This document shows positions 8,217 through 16,539 of a stretch of 64,000 nucleotides of DNA, in pieces. Each line of letters begins with the position of its first letter. Position 1 is the stretch's first letter. Source of the stretch: CADCTB01 sp963768975. GTDB lineage: Bacteria; Actinomycetota; Acidimicrobiia; Acidimicrobiales; AC-14. The stretch spans positions 1 to 64,000 of the forward strand of contig CAVYKB010000008.1 of assembly GCA_963768975.1 (NCBI GenBank), read 5' to 3'. A model generated the notes under the pieces. That model made no database searches. It worked only from the letters and a program-made list of their open reading frames with translations, and was not told the origin of the DNA. The translations under genes and the position numbers were made by a program.

Positions 8217-9449
8217 ATGGCACGTATCGCAATCGCCGGCGCTGGCATCTCGGGCCTGACGCTGGCGCTCCGGCTCCAGCAGCACGGGGTCGAGACCACG
8301 CTGTGGACCGACCGGACGCCAGAGGAGATCCGCGCCGGCCGTCTCTTGAACCTGGTGGGAAGGTTCGAGCCGACGCTGGCGCGGGAGCGAACCCTCAGGG
8401 TCAACCACTGGGACTTCCCCGACTTCGCCATGTTCGCCGCCCATGTCGACGTCGTCGGCACTCCCATCGCCTTCCGGGGCGACCTTGCGCAACCGGCCCG
8501 GTTCGTGGACTTCCGCATCTACCTCGCCCGCCTGCTGGAGGACTACGACGAGCGGGGCGGTCGCGTGGTCGTCGACCCGGCGCCCGTCGCCGCCGCCCTC
8601 GGCGCGGCGGGCGACCACGACTTGGTCGTGGTTGCCGGCGGTCGCGAGGTCAGTGGCGTGTTCCCCCGTGACCCCGCCCGGTCGCCCTACGACACTCCGC
8701 AGCGGGTCCTGTGCGCCGGCACGTTCCGTGGCATCGCCCTCCCGGAGCCCCTGGGCCTGAGCTTCAACATCTCGCCGGGTGCTGGCGAGGTGTTCCAGAG
8801 CCCCGTCTTCTCCTTCGACGGCGCGGTCAGCGGCGTGCTTTTCGAGGGCATCCCCGGAGGTCCCTTCGACCCGCTGGTGCGCATGCGCCCTGAGGACGAC
8901 CCCGCCGCCTTCGAGGCCGAGGTCCTGAACCTCTTCCGGGAGCATGCGCCGTCGATCTACGACCGTGTCGACCACGCTGCATTCGGCCTCACCCGCCCGC
9001 TCGACCTGTTGCAGGGGGCCATCACGCCCACCGTCCGACGGACGTGGATCCGGCACCACTCGGGCACCTACGCCATCGCCGTGGGTGACGCCTGGGTGGT
9101 AAACGACCCCCTCACCGGGCAGGGCGCCAACCTCGGCTCGCACTGCGCCTGGGTGCTGGCCGACGCCATCCTGGCCGACGGCGTATACGACGAGCTCTTC
9201 TGCCGCCAGGTCGAGGAGCGGATGTGGCAGATGGCCGGTCCGGTCACCGAGTGGTCCAACGCCTTCCTCCAGCCCCCGCCCGACCACGTCCTCGAGGTCC
9301 TGGGCGCAGCCTCCGTGGACAGGGCGGTGGCCAACGCCCTCATCGGGGGCTTCGCCGATCCTCAGGCCATGTGGCGGCGCCTGGCGACCCCGGAGCGGTC
9401 GGCGGCGTTCCTGGCGTCCATGCGGCCGGTGGAGCCGGCGCTGGCCTGA
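8217..9449 (+). CDS. styrene monooxygenase StyA-like FAD-dependent oxygenase
   Basis: This 410-residue flavoprotein matches the length and layout of StyA, the oxygenase of two-component styrene monooxygenases that epoxidise styrene or indole with FADH2. It has an N-terminal dinucleotide fold IAGAGISGLTLALRLQQHGV, then TLWTDR.PEEIR..RLLN, FRGDL..PAR.VD.R.Y, PYDTPQRVLC.GTF.GI, LDLLQGAI.P, and the second FAD motif AVGDAWVVNDPLTGQGANL. ATG 8217 follows GAGGAGGA and is clearly preferred to longer starts. The flavin reductase partner (StyB) is not in the window, so reduced flavin must come from elsewhere. A shared operator lies just upstream. The substrate is not predictable. Confidence 0.85.
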   Translation: MARIAIAGAGISGLTLALRLQQHGVETTLWTDRTPEEIRAGRLLNLVGRFEPTLARERTLRVNHWDFPDFAMFAAHVDVVGTPIAFRGDLAQPARFVDFRIYLARLLEDYDERGGRVVVDPAPVAAALGAAGDHDLVVVAGGREVSGVFPRDPARSPYDTPQRVLCAGTFRGIALPEPLGLSFNISPGAGEVFQSPVFSFDGAVSGVLFEGIPGGPFDPLVRMRPEDDPAAFEAEVLNLFREHAPSIYDRVDHAAFGLTRPLDLLQGAITPTVRRTWIRHHSGTYAIAVGDAWVVNDPLTGQGANLGSHCAWVLADAILADGVYDELFCRQVEERMWQMAGPVTEWSNAFLQPPPDHVLEVLGAASVDRAVANALIGGFADPQAMWRRLATPERSAAFLASMRPVEPALA

Positions 9450-9507
9450 GGGCCACCATGCCACGGCCGAGCCAAACGCGGCAGCAATTCCTAGACTGTC
9501 GGCGGCA

Positions 9508-10818
9508 ATGGACGTCCGGATCCTGGGGCAGCTGGAGGTCGAGTCAGCCGGCCGGCGGCTCGACCTCGGAGGGCACAAGCAGCGGGCCGTCCTGGCCGTG
9601 CTCGTCCTCGAAGCCAACCGTCCCGTGCCCGTCGATCGCTTGGCCGACCTCCTGTGGGACGGCCGCCCGCCGGCCCAGGGCGTCGGCACCGTGCGGGCCT
9701 ATGTCTCCAATCTGCGCCGGCTCCTGGAACCCGACCGGGCGCCTGGACGGCCGGCCAGGGTGCTCACTAGCGAGGCCGGCGGCTACGTGCTCAACCTGGC
9801 GCCCGCCCAGCTGGACGCCTCACGCTTCGAGCGGCTGGTCGAATCGGGCCGTGCCTCCGGGGACGCGGCCGCTGCGGCCGAGCTGTTCGGGCGGGCGCTG
9901 GCGCTGTGGCGGGGGCCGGCCTTGGCCGACTTCGCCGACGAGCCCTTTGCGTGGGCCGAGCGGGCCCGGCTGGAGGAGTGCCGGCTGGTCGCGACCGAGC
10001 AGCACATCGAGGCATCACTGGCGTGCGGCCGTCACCAGGCCGTCGTCCCCAACCTCGAGGGCGCTGGCGGCAGCCCACCCGCTGCGGAGCGGCTGCGGGA
10101 GCAGCTCATGGTCGCCCTGTACCGGTGTGGCCGCCAAGCCGACGCCCTCCGGGCCTTCGAGGCCGGCCGGCGGGTGCTGGCCGAGGAGCTGGGGGTCGAC
10201 CCGGGCCCGGCGCTGCGGGCCCTGGAGCGGGCCATTCTGGACCACGACCCGTCGCTCGACGGTGTGCCATTGCCGACGGCGCCGGCGGTGCCGGCCGGCC
10301 TCGTCGGCCGCGACGGGCAGCTGGCCGTGCTGCGCATGAACCTGGCCGAGGCGCTGGGCGCACACGGCCGGGTGGTCCTGATCGGCGGGGAACCGGGCAT
10401 CGGCAAGACCCGGCTGGCCCAGGCCGTGGCCGAGCTCGCCGAGACTGTCGGGGCGACCATTGTCTGGGGTCCGGCCCACGATGGGGACGGCGCCCCACCC
10501 TTTTGGCCGTGGGTCCAGGCCGTGCGCCGACTGATCCTGCTCCTCGCCTTGCTGGCCCAGGCGTACAGGCGGGCCGGCCGCACGGAGGACGCGGTGGCGG
10601 CCGTCGAGCGCGGGCTGAGGGTGTCGGAGGCCACCGGAGAGCGCTTCTTCGAGGCCGAGCTCCACCGGATCCGAGGCGAGCTGCTGAGCGACGAGGAGTC
10701 GCTCGAACGAGCCCTGCTCGTGGGCCGGCGCCAGCAGGCCGCGTCGCTGGAGCGGCGGGCGGAGGCCAGCCTGGCCCGGTTCCGGGAGCGAGCCGGGGTC
10801 AGGGGTGGGGCCCGCTGA
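9508..10818 (+). CDS. SARP/AfsR-family regulator with internal deletion
   Basis: This 436-residue transcription regulator has an N-terminal OmpR-type winged helix (about 1-95; LGGHKQRAVLAVLVLEANR, TVRAYVSNLRRLL) and a bacterial transcriptional activation (BTAD) domain (about 100-250; ELFGRALALWRGPALADF, RCGRQADALRAFEAGRRVL). It then has the start of an AAA ATPase with P-loop GEPGIGKTRLAQ at about 293. After PFWPWVQAVRRL, where family members usually run on through Walker B, NB-ARC and TPR regions, it jumps in frame to ILLLALLAQAYRRAGRTEDA, the usual C-terminal tail. It thus lacks Walker B and most of the ATPase and TPR part. It may regulate the flanking genes through the shared boxes. It overlaps the convergent SRPBCC gene by 20 nt. 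Confidence 0.85.
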   Translation: MDVRILGQLEVESAGRRLDLGGHKQRAVLAVLVLEANRPVPVDRLADLLWDGRPPAQGVGTVRAYVSNLRRLLEPDRAPGRPARVLTSEAGGYVLNLAPAQLDASRFERLVESGRASGDAAAAAELFGRALALWRGPALADFADEPFAWAERARLEECRLVATEQHIEASLACGRHQAVVPNLEGAGGSPPAAERLREQLMVALYRCGRQADALRAFEAGRRVLAEELGVDPGPALRALERAILDHDPSLDGVPLPTAPAVPAGLVGRDGQLAVLRMNLAEALGAHGRVVLIGGEPGIGKTRLAQAVAELAETVGATIVWGPAHDGDGAPPFWPWVQAVRRLILLLALLAQAYRRAGRTEDAVAAVERGLRVSEATGERFFEAELHRIRGELLSDEESLERALLVGRRQQAASLERRAEASLARFRERAGVRGGAR

Positions 10819-11272
10819 CACGCTCCTCGCACGCACTTGCCAGGGCGGCCAAGGATGCCGGCACGTCGTCGCGAGGGATCTGCCGCGCTCGCATCGGCGC
10901 AGCCAGCAGCCGTCGTGCCGGGGTCAGCGGCTGCAAATCCCACGTCACGGTGAGGCGCGAGCCTTCACGATCGGGCTCGACCTCCCACGTCCAGACCGTC
11001 GAGCTGGGGTTGTCATCGTCGGGCTTCGAGCGGTGCACGAACCGGCGTGTCCGGGGATCGAGCTCCAGCACCGTCGAACGGCTGTTGAAGCGCGTTCCCA
11101 TGATGCGGATCTCCACCACCCAGTCGGCGCCGGCGACCAGCTCGGGCGGCATGTCGACCACCCGGACGATCCGCCGGTTCCAGGTTGGGAGCCGGCCGAG
11201 GTCGGTAACCGTGGCGAAGACCACGTCGGCCGGTGCTGACACGTGAACGCTGGCGGTGCCCTTCCTGTCCAT
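10799..11272 (-). CDS. SRPBCC family protein
   Basis: This 157-residue helix-grip protein has SVHVSAPADVVFATVTDLGR, LPTWNRRIVRVV, RFVHRSKP, and SRLTVTWDLQPLTPARRLL. It resembles the polyketide cyclase/dehydrase group, which binds hydrophobic small molecules; no catalytic role can be assigned. ATG 11272 is preceded by AAGGAGG and is preferred to the longer frame. It is divergent from the ATPase/TPR gene across 74 nt that contain the shared operator. Its 3' end overlaps the SARP gene. Confidence 0.85.
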   Translation of the reverse strand: MDRKGTASVHVSAPADVVFATVTDLGRLPTWNRRIVRVVDMPPELVAGADWVVEIRIMGTRFNSRSTVLELDPRTRRFVHRSKPDDDNPSSTVWTWEVEPDREGSRLTVTWDLQPLTPARRLLAAPMRARQIPRDDVPASLAALASACEERVSGPHP

Positions 11273-11311
11273 AGCGAGCCTCCTTACTCTAGGGAAAGGC
11301 GTGCGCAGGGA

Positions 11312-11338
11312 GGGCACAACCGTGCCCGCAGGGGGCAC
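11312..11338. promoter_or_regulatory. operator-like box, copy 3
   Basis: GGGCAC (11312-11317), 4 nt, GTGCCC (11322-11327), 5 nt, GGGCAC (11333-11338). The half-sites and spacing match the box before the StyA-like gene exactly. It lies in the divergent promoter of the SRPBCC and ATPase/TPR genes and ends 8 nt before the latter's GTG, so binding there could block its initiation. Confidence 0.65.
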
Positions 11339-11346
11339 ATCCCGCC

Positions 11347-14300
11347 GTGAACGTCCTGGCCCGCGAGGGCGAATACTGGACCGTCGTGTTCGGCGACCGG
11401 GTGTCCCGGGTGCGTGACGCCAAGGGGCTGCACTACCTGGACCACCTACTGCGCCATCCGAATGAGGAGTTCCACGCCCTGGCCCTGGTGGCGGCGGCCG
11501 GCGACGGGGTGGTCGGCGATCGCTCCGACGCCGGGCCGGTGCTCGACGCGGCCGCGGTTTCCTCGTACCGCCGGCGCTACCTGGAGCTGCAGGAGGAGGT
11601 GGCCGACGCCGAGGCAGCCGGCGACGTCGGGATGCTGGCGCGGGCCCAGGACGAGCTGGATGCCCTCACCGAGCAGCTGGCCGGCGGGCTCGGCCTCGGC
11701 GGCCGCCACCGTCGAGCCGGCTCGCCGGCGGAGCGGGCCCGGCTGGCCGTCACCAAGGCCATCCGCTCGGCCCAGGCCCGCCTGGAGCAAGCCGATCCCG
11801 ACCTGGGCGGCCACCTCCGCCGGATGGTGCGGACCGGCACGTTCTGCTCCTACACGGGCGAACTGGTGTGGGGCCACGCGCCCGTCCCCGATCCGCAGTC
11901 GCCGGCGCCGCCGCCCGCACGCCGGCGGCGACCGGTGCGGACCCAGTTTGTTGGCCGCCCCCTGGAGCGGGGGCTGATGCAGGAGCTAGTGGCCGCTGCC
12001 GCCGGCGGGCGGGGCGGGCTGCTCCTTCTACGCGGCGAGGCGGGCATCGGCAAGACCCGCTTGGCCGAGGAGGCGGCGGTCCACGCCGAGGAGCGAGATA
12101 TGGGCGTCTTCGTCGGCCGGTGCCTCGACGTTCAGCCCGCCCTGGCCTGGCTGCCGCTGATCGAGGTGCTCGACCAGGTCGTTGCATGGTTGCAGGATGG
12201 CGACTTGCGCGAGTTGTTGGGTGCCACCGGGCCCGAGGTGGCCAAGGTCCTTCCCGGCCTGCGCCGGCGCATCCCCGACCTGCCCGCTCCGCTGGAGCTC
12301 CCCGCCGAGCATGGCCGGCTCCACCTGTACGCCGCCCTCCGGGACCTGCTCCTACGCCTGGGCGCCCGCCGGCCGGCGGTCGTCGTGGTGGAGGACCTTC
12401 ACTGGGCCGACCCGGCCACGCTGCGCATGGTGGAGCACTTGACCGACGGCCTGGAGGAGGCCCGCATCCTTGTCATCGGCACCTACCGCAGCGACGAAGC
12501 CGTGCTCGGCACTGCGCTGGCCCAGACGCTCGAACGACTGGCCCGGCACCCTTCGGTGACCACCGTCGCCGTGGGCCGGATGGAGACCGCAGAGGTGGCC
12601 GAGCTCGTCGCCTCGCTTACCGGCCGGCTCCCAGACCCGTTGGTCGCCGCTGCCCTCTCGGCCGAGGCCGACGGGAACCCCCTCTTCGTCGAGGAGCTGG
12701 TCAAGCACCTCGCCTCTGAGGGTCAGCTGTTCGCTGACGACGGCGGCTTTCACACCGACCTCCGCCTCGACGCCGGCACCGTACCGGCCGGCCTCCGGCT
12801 CCTCCTCGGCCACCGCCTGCAACGGTTGTCGCCGGCCAGCCGCGAGGTAGTCGGCCTCGCCGCAGTGGCCGGCCGCGACCTCGACCTCGAGATGCTCGCC
12901 GGCGCAGATGACAGTGCCATCGACGAGGCGCTGGCCGCCGGCGTGCTGGTCGTGGCCGCCGGCGACCGCTTCGCCTTCGGCCACGCCCTCGTGCGCCAGG
13001 CGGCGCTGAGCGAACTCTCCCCCGTCCGCCGACGCCGGCTCCACCAACAGGTGGCCACCGCCCTCGCCGCCCGCCACGGCAATCATCCTGAGCACGCCGG
13101 CGAGATCGCCGACCATCTGCTGGCCGCCGGCTCCGGGGCAGAGGCCCTGCCGTACCTGGAGACCGCCGGCCGGCGGTCACTCGAGTCGGCGGCCTACGAG
13201 GACGCCGCCGCCCGGTTCCGGCGGGCGTTAGAACTGGCGCCGGGGGGCGACCGCCCCATGCGCGCCCGCCTGCTGAGCGGTCTGGGATACGCCCAGCGCG
13301 GCCTCGGAGCACCCGGCGACGCCAATGTCACGTGGCTGGAGGCCCTCGAGCTGCTGGAGGGGGCGACGGGTGGCGACCGGGCCTTGGCCACCGAGCTGTC
13401 CCGAGCACTCGGCCGGTACCTCGACGCAACCGGCGGGCTCGACCGGGCTGTCGCCCTGCTGAACCGCGCCCTGCGGTTCGCCGGCGAGGCGCCCACCGCC
13501 GAGCGGTCCTGGCTGACCTCGGCCCTCGGCTATGCCCTCACGCTCACCGGCGACATCGCCGGGGCCTCGGCCTGCCTCGACGAGGCGGCCACCATCGCCG
13601 AGACCCTCGACGACGACCGCCTGCGGGCCGACGTGCTGGCGTCGCGCACCAGTCTCGAGTTCGCCACCGGGCGGTTGCGGGACTGCGTGGCGACCGCCGA
13701 GGCCGCGTCGCAAGCGCTGCTCGACTGCGGCCTGGTGTGGGACGCGGTGCAGGCCCAGGTGACGACCACCTGGCCCCGGCTGTGGCTGGGCCGGCCGGGG
13801 GACTCCCGCCGCCAGGTCGAGGAGACGCTGCCGTTGGCCGAGCGCGTCGGTCATCAGGCCGCAGTGTTCCTGGCCCGGCGCAGCGTCGGGCTGCTCGACC
13901 TTGTCTCGGCGGGAGACCTCAAACGGTTCGCGGCACAGGCCGCCGACGGCCTGGCGCACTGCCAGGCGCACCGGTTGCGTTGGCTGCCCGACGCTCACGT
14001 CCTCGTGGGACTCGCAGCGTTCTGGGCCGGCGACTGGGACACGGCCGCGAGTCAACTCGAGGCCGGGTCCACCGCGCCGGCGCCACCGGTGTACGCCGGC
14101 CGCTACACCGCCACCCGGCTGCTGTTCCTGGCCTGGCGGGGCGACCACGACGCGTTCGACCGCCTGCTGGCGGAGCTCCACCGGACCTTCGATGACATGG
14201 GTCGGCCGCAGACCCTCGGCACGATGGCCGTCACGCTGGCCGAGGTCGAGGGCCAGGCGCTCCTCGGCCGCCGCCGGGCCGCCGCCGACCTGTACCCCGC

Positions 14301-14640
14301 AGTCGCCGCCGTTCTTGACGCCGGCGTGATCCTGCGCCCTCCCGACATCCGCATCGTCGACGCCCTGGTCGGTCTTGCCGCGGGCTTGGCCGGTGACCAG
14401 GCCGTGGCGACCAGGCACTTCGACAACGCGCGCCGACTGGCAACGTCGCTCCCACACCGCCGACAGCACCCGGACCTCGACCTGCTGGAAGCCCTCGCCG
14501 CCGAGCCTCTGCGTGCCCGCCCGCTGCTGGACCGCGCCGCCGCCGGCTACGGCGCGCTCGGGATGCCCCGCCACCAGGCCCTCGCTCAGTCCCTGGCCAG
14601 AGGCGTTCGGCCCATCCCGAGGTCATCTCCGTTCGGCTGA
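11347..14640 (+). CDS. large AAA ATPase with TPR repeats
   Basis: This 1097-residue STAND-like protein begins with a module found at the start of many actinobacterial proteins of this kind (EYWTVVFGDRVSRVRDAKGL, LDHLLRHPNEEFHALAL) and a coiled linker. An AAA_16 ATPase follows: FVGRPLERGLM, P-loop GEAGIGKTRLAEE at about 230, Walker B VVVVEDLHWADPATLR at about 345 and IGTYRSDEAV. The C-terminal half is a long TPR array (for example YEDAAARFRRALELAPGGD). Unlike LAL regulators it ends without a LuxR helix-turn-helix, so it probably acts through partner proteins. GTG 11347 is the only good start. It lies just after the shared operator. Confidence 0.85.
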   Translation: MNVLAREGEYWTVVFGDRVSRVRDAKGLHYLDHLLRHPNEEFHALALVAAAGDGVVGDRSDAGPVLDAAAVSSYRRRYLELQEEVADAEAAGDVGMLARAQDELDALTEQLAGGLGLGGRHRRAGSPAERARLAVTKAIRSAQARLEQADPDLGGHLRRMVRTGTFCSYTGELVWGHAPVPDPQSPAPPPARRRRPVRTQFVGRPLERGLMQELVAAAAGGRGGLLLLRGEAGIGKTRLAEEAAVHAEERDMGVFVGRCLDVQPALAWLPLIEVLDQVVAWLQDGDLRELLGATGPEVAKVLPGLRRRIPDLPAPLELPAEHGRLHLYAALRDLLLRLGARRPAVVVVEDLHWADPATLRMVEHLTDGLEEARILVIGTYRSDEAVLGTALAQTLERLARHPSVTTVAVGRMETAEVAELVASLTGRLPDPLVAAALSAEADGNPLFVEELVKHLASEGQLFADDGGFHTDLRLDAGTVPAGLRLLLGHRLQRLSPASREVVGLAAVAGRDLDLEMLAGADDSAIDEALAAGVLVVAAGDRFAFGHALVRQAALSELSPVRRRRLHQQVATALAARHGNHPEHAGEIADHLLAAGSGAEALPYLETAGRRSLESAAYEDAAARFRRALELAPGGDRPMRARLLSGLGYAQRGLGAPGDANVTWLEALELLEGATGGDRALATELSRALGRYLDATGGLDRAVALLNRALRFAGEAPTAERSWLTSALGYALTLTGDIAGASACLDEAATIAETLDDDRLRADVLASRTSLEFATGRLRDCVATAEAASQALLDCGLVWDAVQAQVTTTWPRLWLGRPGDSRRQVEETLPLAERVGHQAAVFLARRSVGLLDLVSAGDLKRFAAQAADGLAHCQAHRLRWLPDAHVLVGLAAFWAGDWDTAASQLEAGSTAPAPPVYAGRYTATRLLFLAWRGDHDAFDRLLAELHRTFDDMGRPQTLGTMAVTLAEVEGQALLGRRRAAADLYPAVAAVLDAGVILRPPDIRIVDALVGLAAGLAGDQAVATRHFDNARRLATSLPHRRQHPDLDLLEALAAEPLRARPLLDRAAAGYGALGMPRHQALAQSLARGVRPIPRSSPFG

Positions 14641-14813
14641 AGGACCAGCGCCTGTCCGCCGGCGCCGATAGCAGCGGAACCGAGGTCGTCCCACCGGCTC
14701 GACCTAGACGGTGTCGGTGCAATCCCGCTCGGCGTCCCACGCGGGCGCCGGCGGCAAAACCCGAGCGAAGTTGGCCGACATCATTGGCCCGGCAGCGTCG
14801 TCACAGCGCTCGG

Positions 14814-15464
14814 CTACTGAGCCGGCTTCCACAGCAGCGCCGCCGCCGCGCCCGCGGCTGCCACGAGCACGCCCAAGCCCACGATCGACGTGAGCGACGG
14901 TGCGCCGGGGTTCTCGCTCAGTAGCCGTTGGAGCTGCACGAGATACAGACCGCAGACGCTGATGACTACCCCCGCCGCGATGCGGCGCACCTTCGGCTGG
15001 CCCGGGATGGCGAGGGCAACGGCCGTAGCCAACAAGAGAAAGCCGAGCTTGAGATCGGTGGACGTTGTCCGGAGCTGGAACAGGAACATGAGGGCGACGT
15101 CGAAGCTGTTGCTCGAGGACCCGTTACGCACGCGGATCCAGGGCAGGAAGCTGGCAGTGAGCACGAGGCCTGCCGGGACGAGGTCGTGGGGGCCGAGCGC
15201 GAGACGTCGCTTGGCGGCCGTGCCAGCCATGGCCGTCGGGGCCGTGGCCGGCGGGGCAGTGAGCGAAACCAGGCGCCGGGCGTCGACCCACGCCGACCAT
15301 CCGTTGCTGCACACGATCCGCGCCCAGTCACCTGTCCGCTCCATGACCTGCATTTCGACGCGTGCGTCGATCGTCGCCACGGCCGGCTGGGTGGGGTCTG
15401 GCACCGCCCAGGCCGGCAGTCCGCCGTCGGGGGCGGCGTGGCTTGGCAGGAACGACGGGCTCAC
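14814..15464 (-). CDS. SH3-like domain plus four-TM membrane protein
   Basis: This 216-residue protein has an N-terminal SH3-like module (about 5-68): GGLPAWAVPDP, V..QVMERTGDWARIVCSNG, WSAWVDARRLV. After a short linker there are four hydrophobic segments (about 95-113, 135-153, 160-178 and 190-212). The same module ends the protein at 20655 and appears truncated at 18323, so these proteins probably work together. GTG 15464 has GGAG 7 nt upstream. It is the last gene of the minus-strand DUF6777 group, 112 nt from the next gene, and is convergent with the ATPase/TPR gene. No enzyme motif is present; it may be a membrane anchor or assembly factor. Confidence 0.75.
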   Translation of the reverse strand: MSPSFLPSHAAPDGGLPAWAVPDPTQPAVATIDARVEMQVMERTGDWARIVCSNGWSAWVDARRLVSLTAPPATAPTAMAGTAAKRRLALGPHDLVPAGLVLTASFLPWIRVRNGSSSNSFDVALMFLFQLRTTSTDLKLGFLLLATAVALAIPGQPKVRRIAAGVVISVCGLYLVQLQRLLSENPGAPSLTSIVGLGVLVAAAGAAAALLWKPAQ

Positions 15465-15576
15465 GGCGCGGCTCCGGCCGTCCGGGAGCCGGCACCGCTG
15501 AGGAACGTCGCTTTTGAATGACGACGTCCGGCGGGGCCGGCATCCGCACGGCCGGCATGGTTCATCGGTCGGTGGC

Positions 15577-16539
15577 TCAAGCGTACGGCCTCCGGCCGTC
15601 GTAGGTGGGGCCGCTGTGGAAGTAGGCCTGCCAGGAAGCCTGGTCGACGGGGCGCCAGTCGATCGGGCACCGGCAGCCGGGGTGGGCCCGCTTCATCGCC
15701 TCCCCCGAGGCGTAGACCTTGTGCAAGGCATGCTGCCGGCACGCCTGGCAAGCGTTCCCCGGCGCGCGGAACTGGTAAATGAGGGGCGCTTCGGTGCGGG
15801 GCTGCTCGCCCCGGGCCGTCACTGGCACGGGCGTCCCGCGGCCGAAGACGAGCCCGACCGTCCCCGCCAACGCCGCGCCGAGCGGGATGATCGCCGCCGT
15901 CGCCCCTGTGATTGGGCGGATACACGCCTGTTGCATCAGCACCACGGCGCCCAGCGCGGAGAACAGCCCTCCCAGCGCCATCGGGGCGACGCCCCGCCGG
16001 CCGGTCATCGACGTCCGGCGGGCGCTCGTCCGGGCCAGGAGGAACAAGCCGAGAAGGCCGGCGACGCTGGCGCCTGCGCCGGCTGCGGTGGTGAACGGGC
16101 TCCTGCCCTCGATGCAGACGAAGACCCGCGCCGTGCACGGGCCGCCGGTGGTCTGTGCCTCGCCGACGAGCTCGTACAGGCCCACCGTCGCCCAGGCGTA
16201 GTCCTTGACGTTGACCGTGCCGCTCCAGGTGTTGGACGTGGTGGTGAAGCCTTCGCCGACCGTGAACGACTGGCCCGCCAGCTTGAGCTTGTAGCGGACC
16301 GAGGTCACCGCGCCTGCACTGGACGTGCCCGTAACCCGCACAGCCGAGCGGTAGTCGAGATGGAGGGCGGCGGCCGGCGTCGGATGGCTGGCGACCGACT
16401 GACCGGCCAGGGTGGCGGTGCACGGCCCCGAGACGCCGGAGTCCGAGACCTGCGCCGCCCCGGCGGGCGGGGCCCACGCGATGGCGCCGCTCATCCCCAT
16501 GACGGCGAACACTCCCGTAGCGGCGAACGCCCGTCGCAC
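15577..16539 (-). CDS. secreted/membrane protein with cysteine-rich C-terminal domain
   Basis: This 320-residue protein has a signal peptide (to about residue 29, PAGAAQ), a beta-rich extracytoplasmic domain with two likely disulfide pairs (SGPCTATLAGQS, GGPCTARVFVCIEG), and three membrane segments (about 165-190, 200-218 and 222-245). A cytoplasmic C-terminal domain has a four-cysteine pattern: CQACRQHALHKVYASG then HPGCRCPIDWRP. The C..C and CRC arrangement suggests metal binding. It faintly recalls the HPNCRC ends of phage MuF-type proteins, but no phage gene is near. GTG 16539 starts directly after the TAA of the DUF6777 gene, so translation is probably coupled. Confidence 0.7.
   Translation of the reverse strand: MRRAFAATGVFAVMGMSGAIAWAPPAGAAQVSDSGVSGPCTATLAGQSVASHPTPAAALHLDYRSAVRVTGTSSAGAVTSVRYKLKLAGQSFTVGEGFTTTSNTWSGTVNVKDYAWATVGLYELVGEAQTTGGPCTARVFVCIEGRSPFTTAAGAGASVAGLLGLFLLARTSARRTSMTGRRGVAPMALGGLFSALGAVVLMQQACIRPITGATAAIIPLGAALAGTVGLVFGRGTPVPVTARGEQPRTEAPLIYQFRAPGNACQACRQHALHKVYASGEAMKRAHPGCRCPIDWRPVDQASWQAYFHSGPTYDGRRPYA

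Noticed and set aside
14711..14893. 60-codon frame between the ATPase/TPR gene and the SH3-TM gene
   Set aside because: It overlaps the 3' end of the convergent gene, lacks a ribosome binding site, and has low-complexity Pro/Arg composition.
15577..16539. Phage head protein gene
   Set aside because: Only the HPGCRC end recalls MuF proteins; the protein has a signal peptide and membrane helices and there are no phage neighbours.
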